A stretch of DNA of 44,252 nucleotides, from contig NZ_JABUXQ010000020.1 of assembly GCF_014838735.1 (NCBI RefSeq), positions 1-44,252 of the forward strand, given 5' to 3'. The notes below the pieces were generated by a model that was not told where the DNA came from, did not search any database, and worked only from the letters and a program-made list of their open reading frames with translations. Position 1 is the first letter of the stretch. Each line of letters begins with the position of its first letter. The position numbers and the translations under genes were made by a program. Below, one piece after another: positions 35,087 through 43,575 of this stretch. The DNA is from Limosilactobacillus portuensis (lineage in GTDB: Bacteria > Bacillota > Bacilli > Lactobacillales > Lactobacillaceae).

Positions 35087-35158
35087 TTGGGCTAGCTGGA
35101 TTCGAACCAGCGCATGACGGTACCAAAAACCGTTGCCTTACCGCTTGGCTATAGCCCA
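35087..35158 (-). tRNA. tRNA-Gln (anticodon TTG)
   Basis: Acceptor TGGGCTA/TAGCCCA with discriminator A; T-arm GCTGGTTCGAATCCAGC; anticodon stem ACGGT/ACCGT with loop TTTTGGT, giving TTG. CCA is not encoded. Second of a Tyr-Gln tRNA pair on the minus strand. Confidence 0.93.
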
Positions 35159-35168
35159 ATAATAAAAG

Positions 35169-35251
35169 TGGAGGAGGGTGGATTCGAACCGCCGAACCCG
35201 AAGGAACGGTTTTACAGACCGTCGCGTTTAGCCAGACTTCGCTACTCCTCC
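35169..35251 (-). tRNA. tRNA-Tyr (anticodon GTA)
   Basis: Acceptor GGAGGAG/CTCCTCC, long variable arm (TTCCTTCGGGTTCG), T-arm GGCGGTTCGAATCCACC and anticodon loop CTGTAAA, giving GTA. Ten bases upstream of tRNA-Gln. Confidence 0.94.
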
Positions 35252-35390
35252 ATAACAACGTGATAGTTAAGTAGTAACAATCAACGTTTATTATAATATC
35301 GAACTTTGCTGAAAATTGCAAGGATTTTTTGAGAAAAATTAAAAAGAGCTTGTGGCATAAATACTTTTACTAAGTTCAAATACAAACAGC

Positions 35391-35500
35391 GCGGTACGCA
35401 AATGGGTTCCAGTGTCCGGTATAACCGAACTCTGGAACCCTATTTGCGCTCGCGGGGGCGTGAAAACGAAGTCATAAATGACTTCTGTCACGCTCCCTTT
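35391..35500. repeat. Two long adjacent palindromic hairpins downstream of dtpT
   Basis: First hairpin 35397-35448: arms CGCAAATGGGTTCCAG... and ...CTGGAACCCTATTTGCG, about 23 bp, nearly perfect, loop TATAA. Second 35454-35497: GGGGGCGTG...GAAGTCAT with ATGACTTC...CACGCTCCC. Neither ends in a clean T run on the dtpT strand, so they look like palindromic repeat units rather than plain terminators. They begin about 30 bases after the dtpT stop. Confidence 0.7.
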
Positions 35501-35530
35501 CATCTTTAACAATTGTAATTTATAAATGGT

Positions 35531-37027
35531 TTAATTTACACCATCCATCAAACTGTGAATCTTCTTAACGAAGAACATCAGAATGATACCAAAGACGATA
35601 CTTACGATTCCGACAATCATGAAGTAAGGTACTTCAGTTGCGGATGAGTAGTACTTAACGATTTGGGCATTCACAGCTTGACCAGCTGAATCGGCCAAGA
35701 ACCACATACTCATCATCTGAGACTTAAAGGCCTTTGGCGCAAGTTTAGTCGTTACTGACAAACCAATTGGTGAGATTAACATTTCACCAATTTCAACAAT
35801 AAACCATGAACCAACTAACCAGAATGGACTAACCCGACCTGCTGTTCCGTACATCATTCCTGGAAAAGCCATTAAGATGTATGATAATCCAGCAAAGACA
35901 AGCCCTGCAGAGAACTTACCAGGAGCACTTGGTTGACCCTTCCAGTGATCCCACAGAGCAACGAATACTGGTGTCAGAATCATAATGAATAATGGGTTCA
36001 AGGTCTGGAAGTTAGCAGCTGCAAAGTGCCAGCTACCAATGTGAAGAACTGTCCGTTGTTCAGCAAATAATGCTAAAACAACTGAACCTGACTCTTCAAT
36101 TGCCCAGAAGATTGCCGCTGCAATAAAAAGTGGGATATAAGCAATAACCCGTGACTTTTCAGGCTTGGTAACCTTCTTGGAATTTAACATCATAATGAAG
36201 TAGTAAATTGGCAGTGCAATTGCAATAAACGTAATGATGTTAATGATATTCGTGATATTAAGCTGACCCATAGCAGCTAATAACCCAAGGACAACGACCA
36301 AGACAGCAACACCAACAAGTGTCCAGATAATAATTGGCCGTAAATCGTCCTTTTCAATTGGGTCATTAGGATAAAGACTATCCTTAGAAAGGTACTTCCG
36401 ACCATCAAGAGTATATTGCAGTAACCCAAAGAACATTCCGATTGCAGCTAGTGAGAAACCAGCATGGAAGTTCATTTCATTACCGAATAAGTGGAAGCCG
36501 AAACCATTAGCAGCCCACGGAACAGCCCATGGCGCAACAGCCGCACCCAAGTTAATCCCGAAAACAAACATACTAAAACCAGAATCACGCCGTTCGTCAT
36601 CTGGACTGTACAAGCCACCAACCATTTCAGAAACGTTTGGTTTTAATAAACCAGTACCAATAACAATCAACGCAATTGAAACGTACAATGCAGTAACGCC
36701 AGCTGGCAATGACAAGGCAATGTGCCCAAACATAATCAGCACACCACCAATGAAGACAGTCTTCCGAGAGCCCCATACACGGTCAGAAAGCCACCCACCA
36801 ACAACACTTGATAGGTAAACTAATGAACCATAGATCGCCATAATTGAAGCAGCTGTGGCTTGGTCCATGCCCAAACCACCCTTAGTTACGGCATAGTACA
36901 TGTAGAATAGCAGGATGGCACGCATCCCGTAGTAACTAAACCGTTCCCACATTTCAGTGAAGAACAGAGTAGACAGCCCTCTTGGTTGTCCAAAGAAGGC
37001 TGTATCTAAGTTTTTCTCTTTACTCAT
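35531..37027 (-). CDS. dtpT: Di-/tripeptide:H+ symporter (POT/PTR family)
   Basis: Proton-coupled peptide uptake across the cytoplasmic membrane. The POT signature TLFFTEMWERFSYYGMRAILLFYMYYA at residues 20-46 holds the conserved ExxERF proton-coupling motif (EMWERF), and GGWLSDRVWGSRKTVFIGG and the GTGLLKPNVSEMVGGLY motif follow. About 14 membrane segments, 498 residues. GGAGG precedes the ATG. It supplies substrates for peptidases such as PepC. Confidence 0.94.
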   Translation of the reverse strand: MSKEKNLDTAFFGQPRGLSTLFFTEMWERFSYYGMRAILLFYMYYAVTKGGLGMDQATAASIMAIYGSLVYLSSVVGGWLSDRVWGSRKTVFIGGVLIMFGHIALSLPAGVTALYVSIALIVIGTGLLKPNVSEMVGGLYSPDDERRDSGFSMFVFGINLGAAVAPWAVPWAANGFGFHLFGNEMNFHAGFSLAAIGMFFGLLQYTLDGRKYLSKDSLYPNDPIEKDDLRPIIIWTLVGVAVLVVVLGLLAAMGQLNITNIINIITFIAIALPIYYFIMMLNSKKVTKPEKSRVIAYIPLFIAAAIFWAIEESGSVVLALFAEQRTVLHIGSWHFAAANFQTLNPLFIMILTPVFVALWDHWKGQPSAPGKFSAGLVFAGLSYILMAFPGMMYGTAGRVSPFWLVGSWFIVEIGEMLISPIGLSVTTKLAPKAFKSQMMSMWFLADSAGQAVNAQIVKYYSSATEVPYFMIVGIVSIVFGIILMFFVKKIHSLMDGVN

Positions 37028-37322
37028 ACAATTCCTCCAAATAATATCTTCAGGAGATAAAATAAGATGTGAAGGTTAATTATTTTTTAAAAACTTTCAC
37101 ATTAAAAATTCAGAATATAATTATTATAGGCGTCTAATTTGAAAGCGTCAATTCAAAAATAAATTTTTAATGAGAATAAACAGCAATAGGTAGCCATTTA
37201 TAGTACAATTATTTAAATTTAAAGATCAGGTTATTAACAGTCTCACTACCATTTAATTAATTATTTTAAGTTAGTCGTTATTAATTGACTAACTTTATAA
37301 AGTTCCTCTCATTTTTACTGTA
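37028..37322. other. Upstream region of dtpT with two inverted repeats
   Basis: No gene. AT-rich. One inverted repeat TGTGAA...TTCACA (about 37071-37104) and one AAGTTAGTC-N10-GACTAACTT (37268-37295) could be operators or leader hairpins of dtpT. No known riboswitch motif recognised. Confidence 0.4.
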
Positions 37323-37357
37323 CAAAAAAACTGGAAAGAAATTTATTCTTTCCAGTT
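37323..37357 (-). terminator. Terminator after tRNA-Asn (first copy)
   Basis: On the minus strand ACTGGAAAGAA, loop, TTCTTTCCAGT followed by six more T. Confidence 0.88.
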
Positions 37358-37367
37358 GATTCATGAA

Positions 37368-37440
37368 CTCCGGCAGTCAGACTCGAACTGACGACAACCT
37401 GATTAACAGTCAGGTGCTCTACCAACTGAGCTATGCCGGA
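37368..37440 (-). tRNA. tRNA-Asn (anticodon GTT), first copy
   Basis: Acceptor TCCGGCA/TGCCGGA with discriminator G; anticodon loop CTGTTAA giving GTT; T-arm GTCAGTTCGAGTCTGAC. Identical in sequence to the copy at 44057-44129. Stand-alone gene with its own terminator. Confidence 0.95.
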
Positions 37441-37550
37441 ATAATATGTTATTACTATCTCAACAACGAAATTAATTATACAGGAAAATAACGGAAGTAG
37501 CAAGCAGAGATTTCAATTTACTAATTAACTTTTTCATAATGATGAATTAT

Positions 37551-37579
37551 TTGCTGGTGAGCGCTCTATCAACTATAAT
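37551..37579 (+). promoter_or_regulatory. Promoter of the flavodoxin gene
   Basis: TTGCTG (37551-37556), 17-base spacer, TATAAT (37574-37579). The ATG follows at 37619 behind TTTGAGGAGG. Confidence 0.75.
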
Positions 37580-37618
37580 ACTTATGAAAAGTAAGAGAAC
37601 TTTGAGGAGGCTTTTAAT

Positions 37619-38110
37619 ATGGCTAATACACTTGTCCTTTATTTCTCCGCTACGGGAACAACAAAGAAAGTGGCAGAAGAAGTAGCAGAAAAGCTTAATG
37701 CTGATATTGCAGAAATTCATCCAGTAACTCCATATACTGATGAGGATCTTAATTGGCATGATGAGTCAACCCGAGCTACAGTTGAACAAAAGCAAGAACA
37801 TGATGGTCGGGTTCCAATCAAGAGTGACTTGCCAGCACTTGATAGTTATGACAATGTGGTAATTGGTCACCCAATCTGGTGGGGAATTCCGCCACGCTTA
37901 ATTGCTGCTACCATTGATGCCCTTAATCTTAACGGCAAGCATTTGGCAACCTTTGGAACATCGAGTAGTACAGGCTACACTCGAGCACAATCCAATATTG
38001 AGCGGACAATTAAAGAAAATAATTATGACGTTAAACTGAATAAGGGTAACGTCTTAAATTCACAATCAGCAATCGATAGCTGGTTAAACTCGCTATCCTT
38101 AGCTCATTAA
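37619..38110 (+). CDS. Flavodoxin-like protein
   Basis: FMN-binding fold. The phosphate loop is LYFSATGTTKKVAEEVAEKL at residues 7-26 (S-A-T-G-T-T) and later FMN loops are GHPIWWGIPPRL (Trp pair near the isoalloxazine) and TFGTSSSTGYTRA. Length 163. This matches the flavodoxin_4/NAD(P)H-quinone oxidoreductase-like group of lactobacilli; electron partner unknown. It is a single gene with own promoter and terminator, the only plus-strand gene in this part. Confidence 0.87.
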   Translation: MANTLVLYFSATGTTKKVAEEVAEKLNADIAEIHPVTPYTDEDLNWHDESTRATVEQKQEHDGRVPIKSDLPALDSYDNVVIGHPIWWGIPPRLIAATIDALNLNGKHLATFGTSSSTGYTRAQSNIERTIKENNYDVKLNKGNVLNSQSAIDSWLNSLSLAH

Positions 38111-38119
38111 TCATCATTA

Positions 38120-38159
38120 AAAGATCCGAGATGCTAGTTCATAGCGCTTCGGATTTTTT
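38120..38159 (+). terminator. Terminator after flavodoxin gene
   Basis: AAGATCCGA, loop region with GCTA/TAGC, TTCGGATTT and then a T run. Confidence 0.75.
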
Positions 38160-38198
38160 AGTTATTAATTTAGTCTCCACCAGCTCTTAATTAAGATC

Positions 38199-38245
38199 AA
38201 AAAAGCTTTCAACAACGTTCATAAGACTCGCTGTTGAAAGCTTTT
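38199..38245 (-). terminator. Terminator after tRNA-Thr
   Basis: On the minus strand AAAGCTTTCAAC, loop, GTTGAAAGCTTTTTT. Confidence 0.85.
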
Positions 38246-38258
38246 ATAATGATTCAAA

Positions 38259-38331
38259 TGCTAACTAGAGGAGTCGAACCTCCGACCTTCTCTTTACGAG
38301 GGAGATGCTCTACCAGCTGAGCTAAGTTAGC
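38259..38331 (-). tRNA. tRNA-Thr (anticodon CGT)
   Basis: Acceptor GCTAACT/AGTTAGC with discriminator A; T-arm GGAGGTTCGACTCC; anticodon loop CTCGTAA giving CGT (reads ACG). The closing pair of the anticodon stem is a C-A mismatch. CCA is not encoded. Confidence 0.9.
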
Positions 38332-38510
38332 AAAACCAATCAACGAATACTATTGTATCATGCTAATTAGTTAGTGAAAACACTTAATTTAAATTAAACT
38401 ATATTCTCCTATATCAAAATCTAGCTACTTAGAAAAAATATTTATTCAATTTTTCCCATTTCTCTTTTTGACTAAGTAGATTAATTCATCTCCTCTTTTG
38501 TAACTCAGCA

Positions 38511-38558
38511 AAGTACCACATAATAGTTAGAAAATAATCTAACTATTATGTGGTACTT
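38511..38558. terminator. Perfect 21-bp inverted repeat after frlB
   Basis: 38511-38531 and 38538-38558 are perfect inverted copies (AAGTACCACATAATAGTTAGA) with a six-base loop. It lies just after the frlB stop on the minus strand. T runs on both sides are short, so it is either a weak terminator or an mRNA-stabilising end hairpin. Confidence 0.65.
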
Positions 38559-38566
38559 CTTTTACT

Positions 38567-39556
38567 TTAATAATTTTCTAGTTTCCACATATAGCGACGC
38601 TTTGATAATGGATGTTTTCGAGCTTTTCCCAGATACTCTGCAAACTTTCTCATTACTGAGGTAAGCACCAGTGGATCAAAGTAATCAACAACTGAAGCAT
38701 CCATTTTACTATCAAGCCAATAGTCTTTAGCATCAATAACCGTATACTTAGTGCCAAAACGTTGCAAGAATTCTAGTGCTCGAGAGTCTAGATGACGTGT
38801 TCTTCCATCTGACATAAATAGCAGGAATGGTGCTTCTTCCACTGCTAATTCAAAAGGCCCATGAAATAGTTCTGCACTATCAAGATTAACTCCTGTAATC
38901 CATTGCATTTCCATAAAGATAAAGTTAGCAGTTGAATACCCTACTCCTCTATTAGAACCTGATGATAATGTAAATACCTTGTCTTCGTCCTTATATCTTT
39001 CTGCAAATTTTTGTGCATCATTATCCACACTAGCAGCTGCATCATTGGCAACCTCATCAACTACTGATAATCCTTGTACCATTTCATTATAATTATTACT
39101 TTCACCTAATGCATGCAATAATTCAACCGCAAAGGTTAGAGCTACCTTCTGTTTAGAAGACTTTGTGGCATAACTTTCAAAAAACTTATGCTGTAAAACA
39201 TAGTCGGTCTCTTTAGTTAGTGGTGAATCAGGAGCAAAAGTCAATGCTAGAACTGTTGCGCCTTTTTCCTTAGCATTATGTACTGCTTTTAAAGTTTCTT
39301 TAGTTGTACCACCTAGGGACGCTATGACAGCTACTGTATTTTCTCCAAAATAATTAGGAACATCATAATTAAATTCGTTTGCTTCAAGCAAATAACTACC
39401 AAGTTCCTTTGAGTTTTGTAATGCATAATAATATGCGCCAAATAATTCTGAATAAGATGCTCCACATCCCATAAACACTAAAGACTTAACATCTTTAGTA
39501 TCAACAATTTTTTTTACTAATTCTTGTACTTCTTGACGAGTTGTTTCTTTTTCCAT
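38567..39556 (-). CDS. frlB: SIS-domain fructosamine-6-phosphate deglycase (FrlB-like)
   Basis: Two SIS domains. FrlB-family proteins cleave phosphorylated Amadori compounds (such as fructoselysine 6-phosphate) into glucose 6-phosphate and the free amino acid. Seen: FMGCGASYSELFGAYYYA and ASLGGTTKETLKAV in the first SIS domain, and the FrlB-like DSAELFHGPFELAVEEAPFLLFMSDGRTRHLDSRALEFL in the second, with the end RRYMWKLENY also like FrlB. No glutaminase domain, which rules out GlmS. The ATG lies 2 bases after the frlD stop, with AAGGAGAGG inside the end of frlD. Amino-acid specificity is unknown. Confidence 0.82.
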   Translation of the reverse strand: MEKETTRQEVQELVKKIVDTKDVKSLVFMGCGASYSELFGAYYYALQNSKELGSYLLEANEFNYDVPNYFGENTVAVIASLGGTTKETLKAVHNAKEKGATVLALTFAPDSPLTKETDYVLQHKFFESYATKSSKQKVALTFAVELLHALGESNNYNEMVQGLSVVDEVANDAAASVDNDAQKFAERYKDEDKVFTLSSGSNRGVGYSTANFIFMEMQWITGVNLDSAELFHGPFELAVEEAPFLLFMSDGRTRHLDSRALEFLQRFGTKYTVIDAKDYWLDSKMDASVVDYFDPLVLTSVMRKFAEYLGKARKHPLSKRRYMWKLENY

Positions 39557-39558
39557 AA

Positions 39559-40419
39559 TTACCTCTCCTTACATAATTCTTTTAGTTGCAAATCAGGAAT
39601 CTTAAAACTTACTCCTAGTGATCCATCTATTTTTAATTGCTTAGCACTAAATAAACTAGCTGATTTCAAAATATTAGGAATAGAGCTTATATCCCAATTT
39701 TCTCTTAGCAAGCCTGTACTAAAGTAAGTAATAAAAGAATCTCCAGCACCCATGGTGTCTTTGATATGATTAGTCAGTTGAGCCGACTGGTAATAGCAAC
39801 GATTTCCTGTAAAAACCATTGCCCCTTGTTTTCCCATAGTAAATAGTAGAATAGTATGATAATTCCCCATTCTTTGAAGCTGCCTTGCTCGTTCAACTAC
39901 CCTATCTTTACTTACATTCCCCACTGAGAAACAAGCAAGATCTACATTATCAATAGTCAAAGTTATTTCATTCTCATTAGAGAAATCGGAATAGTCATAG
40001 ACAATTTTAGGTTTACTAATGTAATTAATTATTTCTTTTCCATTACCATTAACACTTAAATGAATTAAATCCATTGCATTAATATAGTCCTTGTCATCTG
40101 AAATCTTAATTCCTTGATTCAGAACGCCGCCTCTATTGCTAGCTAGAAATTTTCTATCGCCATTAACAACTTTAACCAGCGAATATCCGGATTCACCTTT
40201 CAAATTTTTACAATGATCAATGTTGACATTAAATGTTTTTAATGTACTTTTCATTAATTCAGCCAAATTATCATTGCCAAAATTACCAAGATACCCACTG
40301 GTAACTTCTGGTATTCGAGTAGCCATAACACTGAAGTTAACCGCATTGCCACCAGGAAACATTCTCTTACTATCGAGATAAATGTCCATTACATTATCGC
40401 CAATGGCTAAGACCCTCAT
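39559..40419 (-). CDS. frlD: PfkB-family fructosamine 6-kinase (FrlD-like)
   Basis: Ribokinase-fold kinase predicted to phosphorylate the sugar part of imported Amadori compounds at O6. The opening VLAIGDNVMDIY and FPGGNAVNFSVMATR match FrlD (GDN-D-Y, GGNAVN) more than other PfkB sugars kinases, and the catalytic DTMGAGDSFITYF gives the base Asp and anion hole. Length 287. Start ATG 40419 follows AAAGGA; it begins 4 bases after the regulator's stop. It acts before FrlB in the same operon. Confidence 0.83.
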   Translation of the reverse strand: MRVLAIGDNVMDIYLDSKRMFPGGNAVNFSVMATRIPEVTSGYLGNFGNDNLAELMKSTLKTFNVNIDHCKNLKGESGYSLVKVVNGDRKFLASNRGGVLNQGIKISDDKDYINAMDLIHLSVNGNGKEIINYISKPKIVYDYSDFSNENEITLTIDNVDLACFSVGNVSKDRVVERARQLQRMGNYHTILLFTMGKQGAMVFTGNRCYYQSAQLTNHIKDTMGAGDSFITYFSTGLLRENWDISSIPNILKSASLFSAKQLKIDGSLGVSFKIPDLQLKELCKER

Positions 40420-40423
40420 AGAA

Positions 40424-41155
40424 TCATTCCTTTCTTTGATTTCCAGATGTAATGGCAAAGTTGGTAGTAGATGCGTCGTAATAGTTAAAAGTCACATAAA
40501 TAACTTCCTTATCCATTACTTGACGACGTAATTTGAATAGAGGTTCTCCCGGAATCTTATTCATATATTGAGCTAACTCACTAGTAGCTGGCACATAGCT
40601 CAATAGCTGATTACTACCCTGTTCCTTATATCCATATTGAGTAGATAATAGGTTAGCCATTGAAATATCTGGGGTGATTTTTTCTCTTAATTTTGGGAAT
40701 TTATTTGAAGAATAGTAAGCACTTTCTAAGCCACTTACTTCCTTATTAAACTTAACTAGTCGCTTCAAATTTATAACTGGTTCTCCAGGGAAAATATTTA
40801 GTAATTCTGCTATTTTATCTGTACTTGCTATTTCTTGTAGCTTAACTATTTGTACAGAAGGATGCTTACCACTGTTTTTCATAAAATTTGAATAGCTTCC
40901 TAGATGTAATAAATTACGTTCAACCATATTTGCTTGGACAAAAGTTCCTTTTCCCTGTTTTTTAACCAGATAACCTTGATCAACCAAATCACTAACAGCC
41001 CGTCTAATAGTGATTCGACTAGCTCCAAACTCTCTGCCAAGTTCTGATTCAGAAGCAATTAAAGTACCTTGTTTATATTTACCATCATTGATTAAGCGTT
41101 TTAATTCAATCTCAATTTGCTCATATAATGGTGTCTTAATATTTTTTTCTAACAT
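40424..41155 (-). CDS. frlR: GntR/HutC-family regulator of the fructosamine operon
   Basis: Winged helix domain at the N-terminus (TPLYEQIEIELKRLINDGKYKQGTLIASESELGREFGASRITIRRAVSDLVDQGYL) and a UTRA effector domain after residue 85. About 243 residues. Located between the transporter genes and frlD on the same strand, the position expected for a local repressor responding to a phosphorylated fructosamine, as proposed for FrlR in other bacteria. Start at MLEKNIK (41155). Its ribosome site is weak (AGAG), so expression may be low or coupled. Confidence 0.82.
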   Translation of the reverse strand: MLEKNIKTPLYEQIEIELKRLINDGKYKQGTLIASESELGREFGASRITIRRAVSDLVDQGYLVKKQGKGTFVQANMVERNLLHLGSYSNFMKNSGKHPSVQIVKLQEIASTDKIAELLNIFPGEPVINLKRLVKFNKEVSGLESAYYSSNKFPKLREKITPDISMANLLSTQYGYKEQGSNQLLSYVPATSELAQYMNKIPGEPLFKLRRQVMDKEVIYVTFNYYDASTTNFAITSGNQRKE

Positions 41156-41172
41156 AATTAGATACACTCTCT

Positions 41173-41190
41173 ATTCTAGGTATATAGAAT
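41173..41190. promoter_or_regulatory. Inverted repeat at the end of the ABC ATPase gene, candidate FrlR operator
   Basis: ATTCTA-N6-TAGAAT, spanning the stop codon of the ATPase gene and 18 bases upstream of frlR. Symmetry seen; function inferred. Confidence 0.35.
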
Positions 41191-41910
41191 TTTAGAAATA
41201 AAGTTCTTTGTTCGTTCGTGCTTTGCGTGATGAAAAATCTCATCCGGTGTGCCTTGTTCCAAAATGTGACCTCTATCTACAAAAACTACGCGACTGCCAA
41301 CTTCCTGTGCAAATCCCATTTCGTGTGTAACAACAACCATGGTCATGCCACTCTTAGCTAGCTTTTTCATTGATTTCAGAACTTCTTCTACCATTTCAGG
41401 ATCTAAAGCAGATGTCGGTTCATCAAAAAGCATTACCTTAGGGTTCATTGCTAAAGATCGAATAATTGCAATTCTTTGCTGTTGTCCACCACTAAGTTGA
41501 TCAGGATAGGCATCAGCCTTATTTTCCAGATCCATTTCCTTTAGTAATTCCGTCGATTGTCGATCAGTCTGAGATTTTGATAAATGCTTTACCACTCTTG
41601 GAGCATACGAAATATTTTGTCTAACAGTAAAATGAGGAAATAAGTCAAAATGTTGAAAGACCATTCCAATATTTTCGTGGACCCTTTGTTGAGCTTTTTT
41701 AGAAATACTCCCTGAAATAATTTCATCCTGGAAAAGTACTTTACCGCTAGTTGGCTGTTCCAAGAGATTCATATGTCTAATCAACGTACTTTTCCCTGAT
41801 CCAGAAGGACCAATGATCACTACAACCTCTCCATTATGGACTTTAAGATTAATGTCATGTAAGACAGTGTTATTTCCAAACTTTTTTGTGACGTGACGTA
41901 ATTCAAGCAT
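41176..41910 (-). CDS. Amino-acid ABC transporter ATP-binding protein
   Basis: GlnQ/HisP-type ATPase: Walker [11 protein letters not shown]-loop [13 protein letters not shown], signature [19 protein letters not shown], Walker [13 protein letters not shown], switch VVTHEMGF and the family [14 protein letters not shown] ending. Start ATG 41910 (MLELRHV) is preceded by AAAGGAGG; it overlaps the permease end by 8 bases. It belongs to the polar amino-acid class and not to the sugar (CUT) class used by B. subtilis frl, which is the unusual point of this operon. Confidence 0.92.
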   Translation of the reverse strand: MLELRHVTKKFGNNTVLHDINLKVHNGEVVVIIGPSGSGKSTLIRHMNLLEQPTSGKVLFQDEIISGSISKKAQQRVHENIGMVFQHFDLFPHFTVRQNISYAPRVVKHLSKSQTDRQSTELLKEMDLENKADAYPDQLSGGQQQRIAIIRSLAMNPKVMLFDEPTSALDPEMVEEVLKSMKKLAKSGMTMVVVTHEMGFAQEVGSRVVFVDRGHILEQGTPDEIFHHAKHERTKNFISKILYT

Positions 41911-42562
41911 CGTGACGCATCCTCCTTTCAAACAAAGCAAGAATCTGATTCAGAATCAGACAAATTACCAGGTAAAGAGCAGAAGCAATAATCATGGGTT
42001 CCAATCCTAAGGCTGTTGAACCACGAACTGTTTGAGCGGCAAACATAATATCGGTGATGCCTAATACTGATACCAATGATGAATCTTTAACATTACCGAT
42101 AAGTTGATTTCCTAGTGCTGGAAGAATATTTTTGAATGCTTGTGGTAAGATGATATTCAATAAAATACGATATGATGGAATACCAAGGCTTTCTGCTGCC
42201 TCTGTTTGCCCTACCGGTAAAGATTGGATACCAGATCGAATAATTTCCGCAATATAAGCACCAGAATACAAGGTTAGCGCCACTATACCTGTTACAAAGT
42301 CATTTACGGAGAATCCCAGTAACTGTGGAAGACCAATATAAACGATATATATTTGAACCAATAAAGGAGTATTACGAATGAAGCCAATGTACGTTTTTGC
42401 TATTAAGCTTAGTAAGTTTTCCTTTGACATTTTCATCACAGCCAAGGCAATACCTAATAGTAGACCCAAGACAATTGAGATAATTGCAAGTTCAATTGTC
42501 GTTACAAGACCATGCATAAATAATGGCCAATATTCTGTAATAAATGAGTAATTTGAAAACAT
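41903..42562 (-). CDS. Amino-acid ABC transporter permease
   Basis: HisM/GlnP-type permease of 219 residues with about five membrane segments. The coupling loop [51 protein letters not shown] and the [19 protein letters not shown]-type start ([10 protein letters not shown]) are standard for polar amino-acid importers. AAGGAG precedes the ATG. Lies 23 bases after the binding-protein gene. Confidence 0.92.
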   Translation of the reverse strand: MFSNYSFITEYWPLFMHGLVTTIELAIISIVLGLLLGIALAVMKMSKENLLSLIAKTYIGFIRNTPLLVQIYIVYIGLPQLLGFSVNDFVTGIVALTLYSGAYIAEIIRSGIQSLPVGQTEAAESLGIPSYRILLNIILPQAFKNILPALGNQLIGNVKDSSLVSVLGITDIMFAAQTVRGSTALGLEPMIIASALYLVICLILNQILALFERRMRHDA

Positions 42563-42585
42563 AAAATCACTCCTTCTAATCCTTG

Positions 42586-43388
42586 TTAGTTGGTTCCTTT
42601 CTGTGCATATTGATCAACCCACTTGCTATATTGTGCCTTGTTTTGGTGAATTACTTCATTTAAGCGATTTACAAGGTCATCCGAAGTCCCCTTAGGAAGA
42701 GCAATAGCAGCACCTTTTGATCCATCGTTGTGTCGCCATGAAGTCATAGTTAATTCTGGATTCTTCTTCAGCAGGATAGTTGCAGTCGGTTTGTCAATAC
42801 AGAAGGCATCAGCTTTTCCATTATTTACTGCTAAAGCTAAATCGGTAACCTTTGATAGATCCTTAGTGGTAGCTTTAGGGAATACCTTATGAATCATTGG
42901 TTGTTGAGATGAATTGTTAACTACAGCAATGGTAGCATGCTTGAAATTATTGGCATTTTTGTATTGAGCTAGTTTAGCTTTTGGAACAACCAAGACATTG
43001 GTACTCTTGTAATACGTGTCAGTAAACTTAGCCGCTTTTTGTCTTTCTGGCGTTGGAGCCATTGATGTAACTAACATATCAACTTTCTTAGCTTGTAAAG
43101 CAGGCAAAAGTCCATCTAAATCCATTGTCTTTCATATTTAACACCTAAGTTCTTGGCAATTTTCTTTACTAGTAGAACATCAGCGCCCTGCATTTGCGTT
43201 TTGCCATTTTTTTGAACCTGTGATTCGTATGGTGGATTAGCAGAGACCATTCCCACTCTAAGAGTACCCCGCTCTTTAATTTGTTGAAGTGATGATTTAT
43301 TTGACTTTCCACATCCAGTTAAAAGAAGCAAAAGTGTTCCTAAAAGAGTTAATACATAAAATAGACGGTGTGCTTTAAGCTTTTTCAT
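42586..43388 (-). pseudogene. Amino-acid ABC transporter substrate-binding lipoprotein, frameshifted
   Basis: Family 3 solute-binding protein split over two frames. The N-terminal part has a lipoprotein signal peptide with lipobox LLTGCGKS and the start of the ligand domain (LRVGMVSANPPYESQ, GADVLLVKKIAKNLGVKYE). The frame then runs into RQWI-stop. The second frame resumes with MDLDGLLPALQAKKVDMLVTSMAPTPERQKAAKFTDTYY and runs to the end. The break is near 43124-43134, in the rc stretch TGAAAGACAATGG; one extra base would join KYE to KTMDLDG. It may be a true inactivation, a sequencing error in the A run, or slippage. Start ATG 43388 with GGAGG upstream. Confidence 0.8.
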
Positions 43389-43419
43389 AGGTAAGTCCTC
43401 CAATTTTTATTAAATAAGA

Positions 43420-43431
43420 CGTTATATAACG
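43420..43431. promoter_or_regulatory. Palindrome upstream of the binding-protein gene, candidate operator
   Basis: Perfect palindrome CGTTATATAACG with ATAA flanks on both sides, 31 bases before the ATG and downstream of the T-box terminator. A candidate binding site for the GntR regulator encoded in the same operon. Confidence 0.4.
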
Positions 43432-43487
43432 CCATAAATTAAACAACGAATTAAATATTAATCAAAAAAGGGCATACCTTTCTATGA

Positions 43488-43547
43488 TTAATAGAGTTTC
43501 TTAGTATACTTTCTTTCTTTAATATTAATAATGTCGCTATCTGACAT
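43488..43547 (-). other. Possible 19-codon frame between T-box and first gene
   Basis: ATG behind GGTGGTGGTG at 43547, product MSDSDIINIKERKYTKKLY. It follows the T-box terminator directly. No run of one amino acid is seen, so a leader-peptide role is not supported; probably chance. Confidence 0.15.
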
Positions 43548-43575
43548 TTACACCACCACCTTTAAAATTTTAAAT

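Noticed and set aside
35037-35321. Open frame of 94 codons on the minus strand
   Set aside because: It runs across tRNA-Tyr, tRNA-Gln and their terminator; no ribosome site; an artefact of RNA genes.
37315-37503. Open frame containing SGIAQLVEHLTVNQ
   Set aside because: It is the translation of tRNA-Asn; the same peptide appears at the second tRNA-Asn copy (43992-44237).
38567-39556. Glucosamine-6-phosphate synthase (GlmS)
   Set aside because: SIS domains alone, without the N-terminal glutaminase; partner kinase and C-terminal motifs point to the FrlB group.
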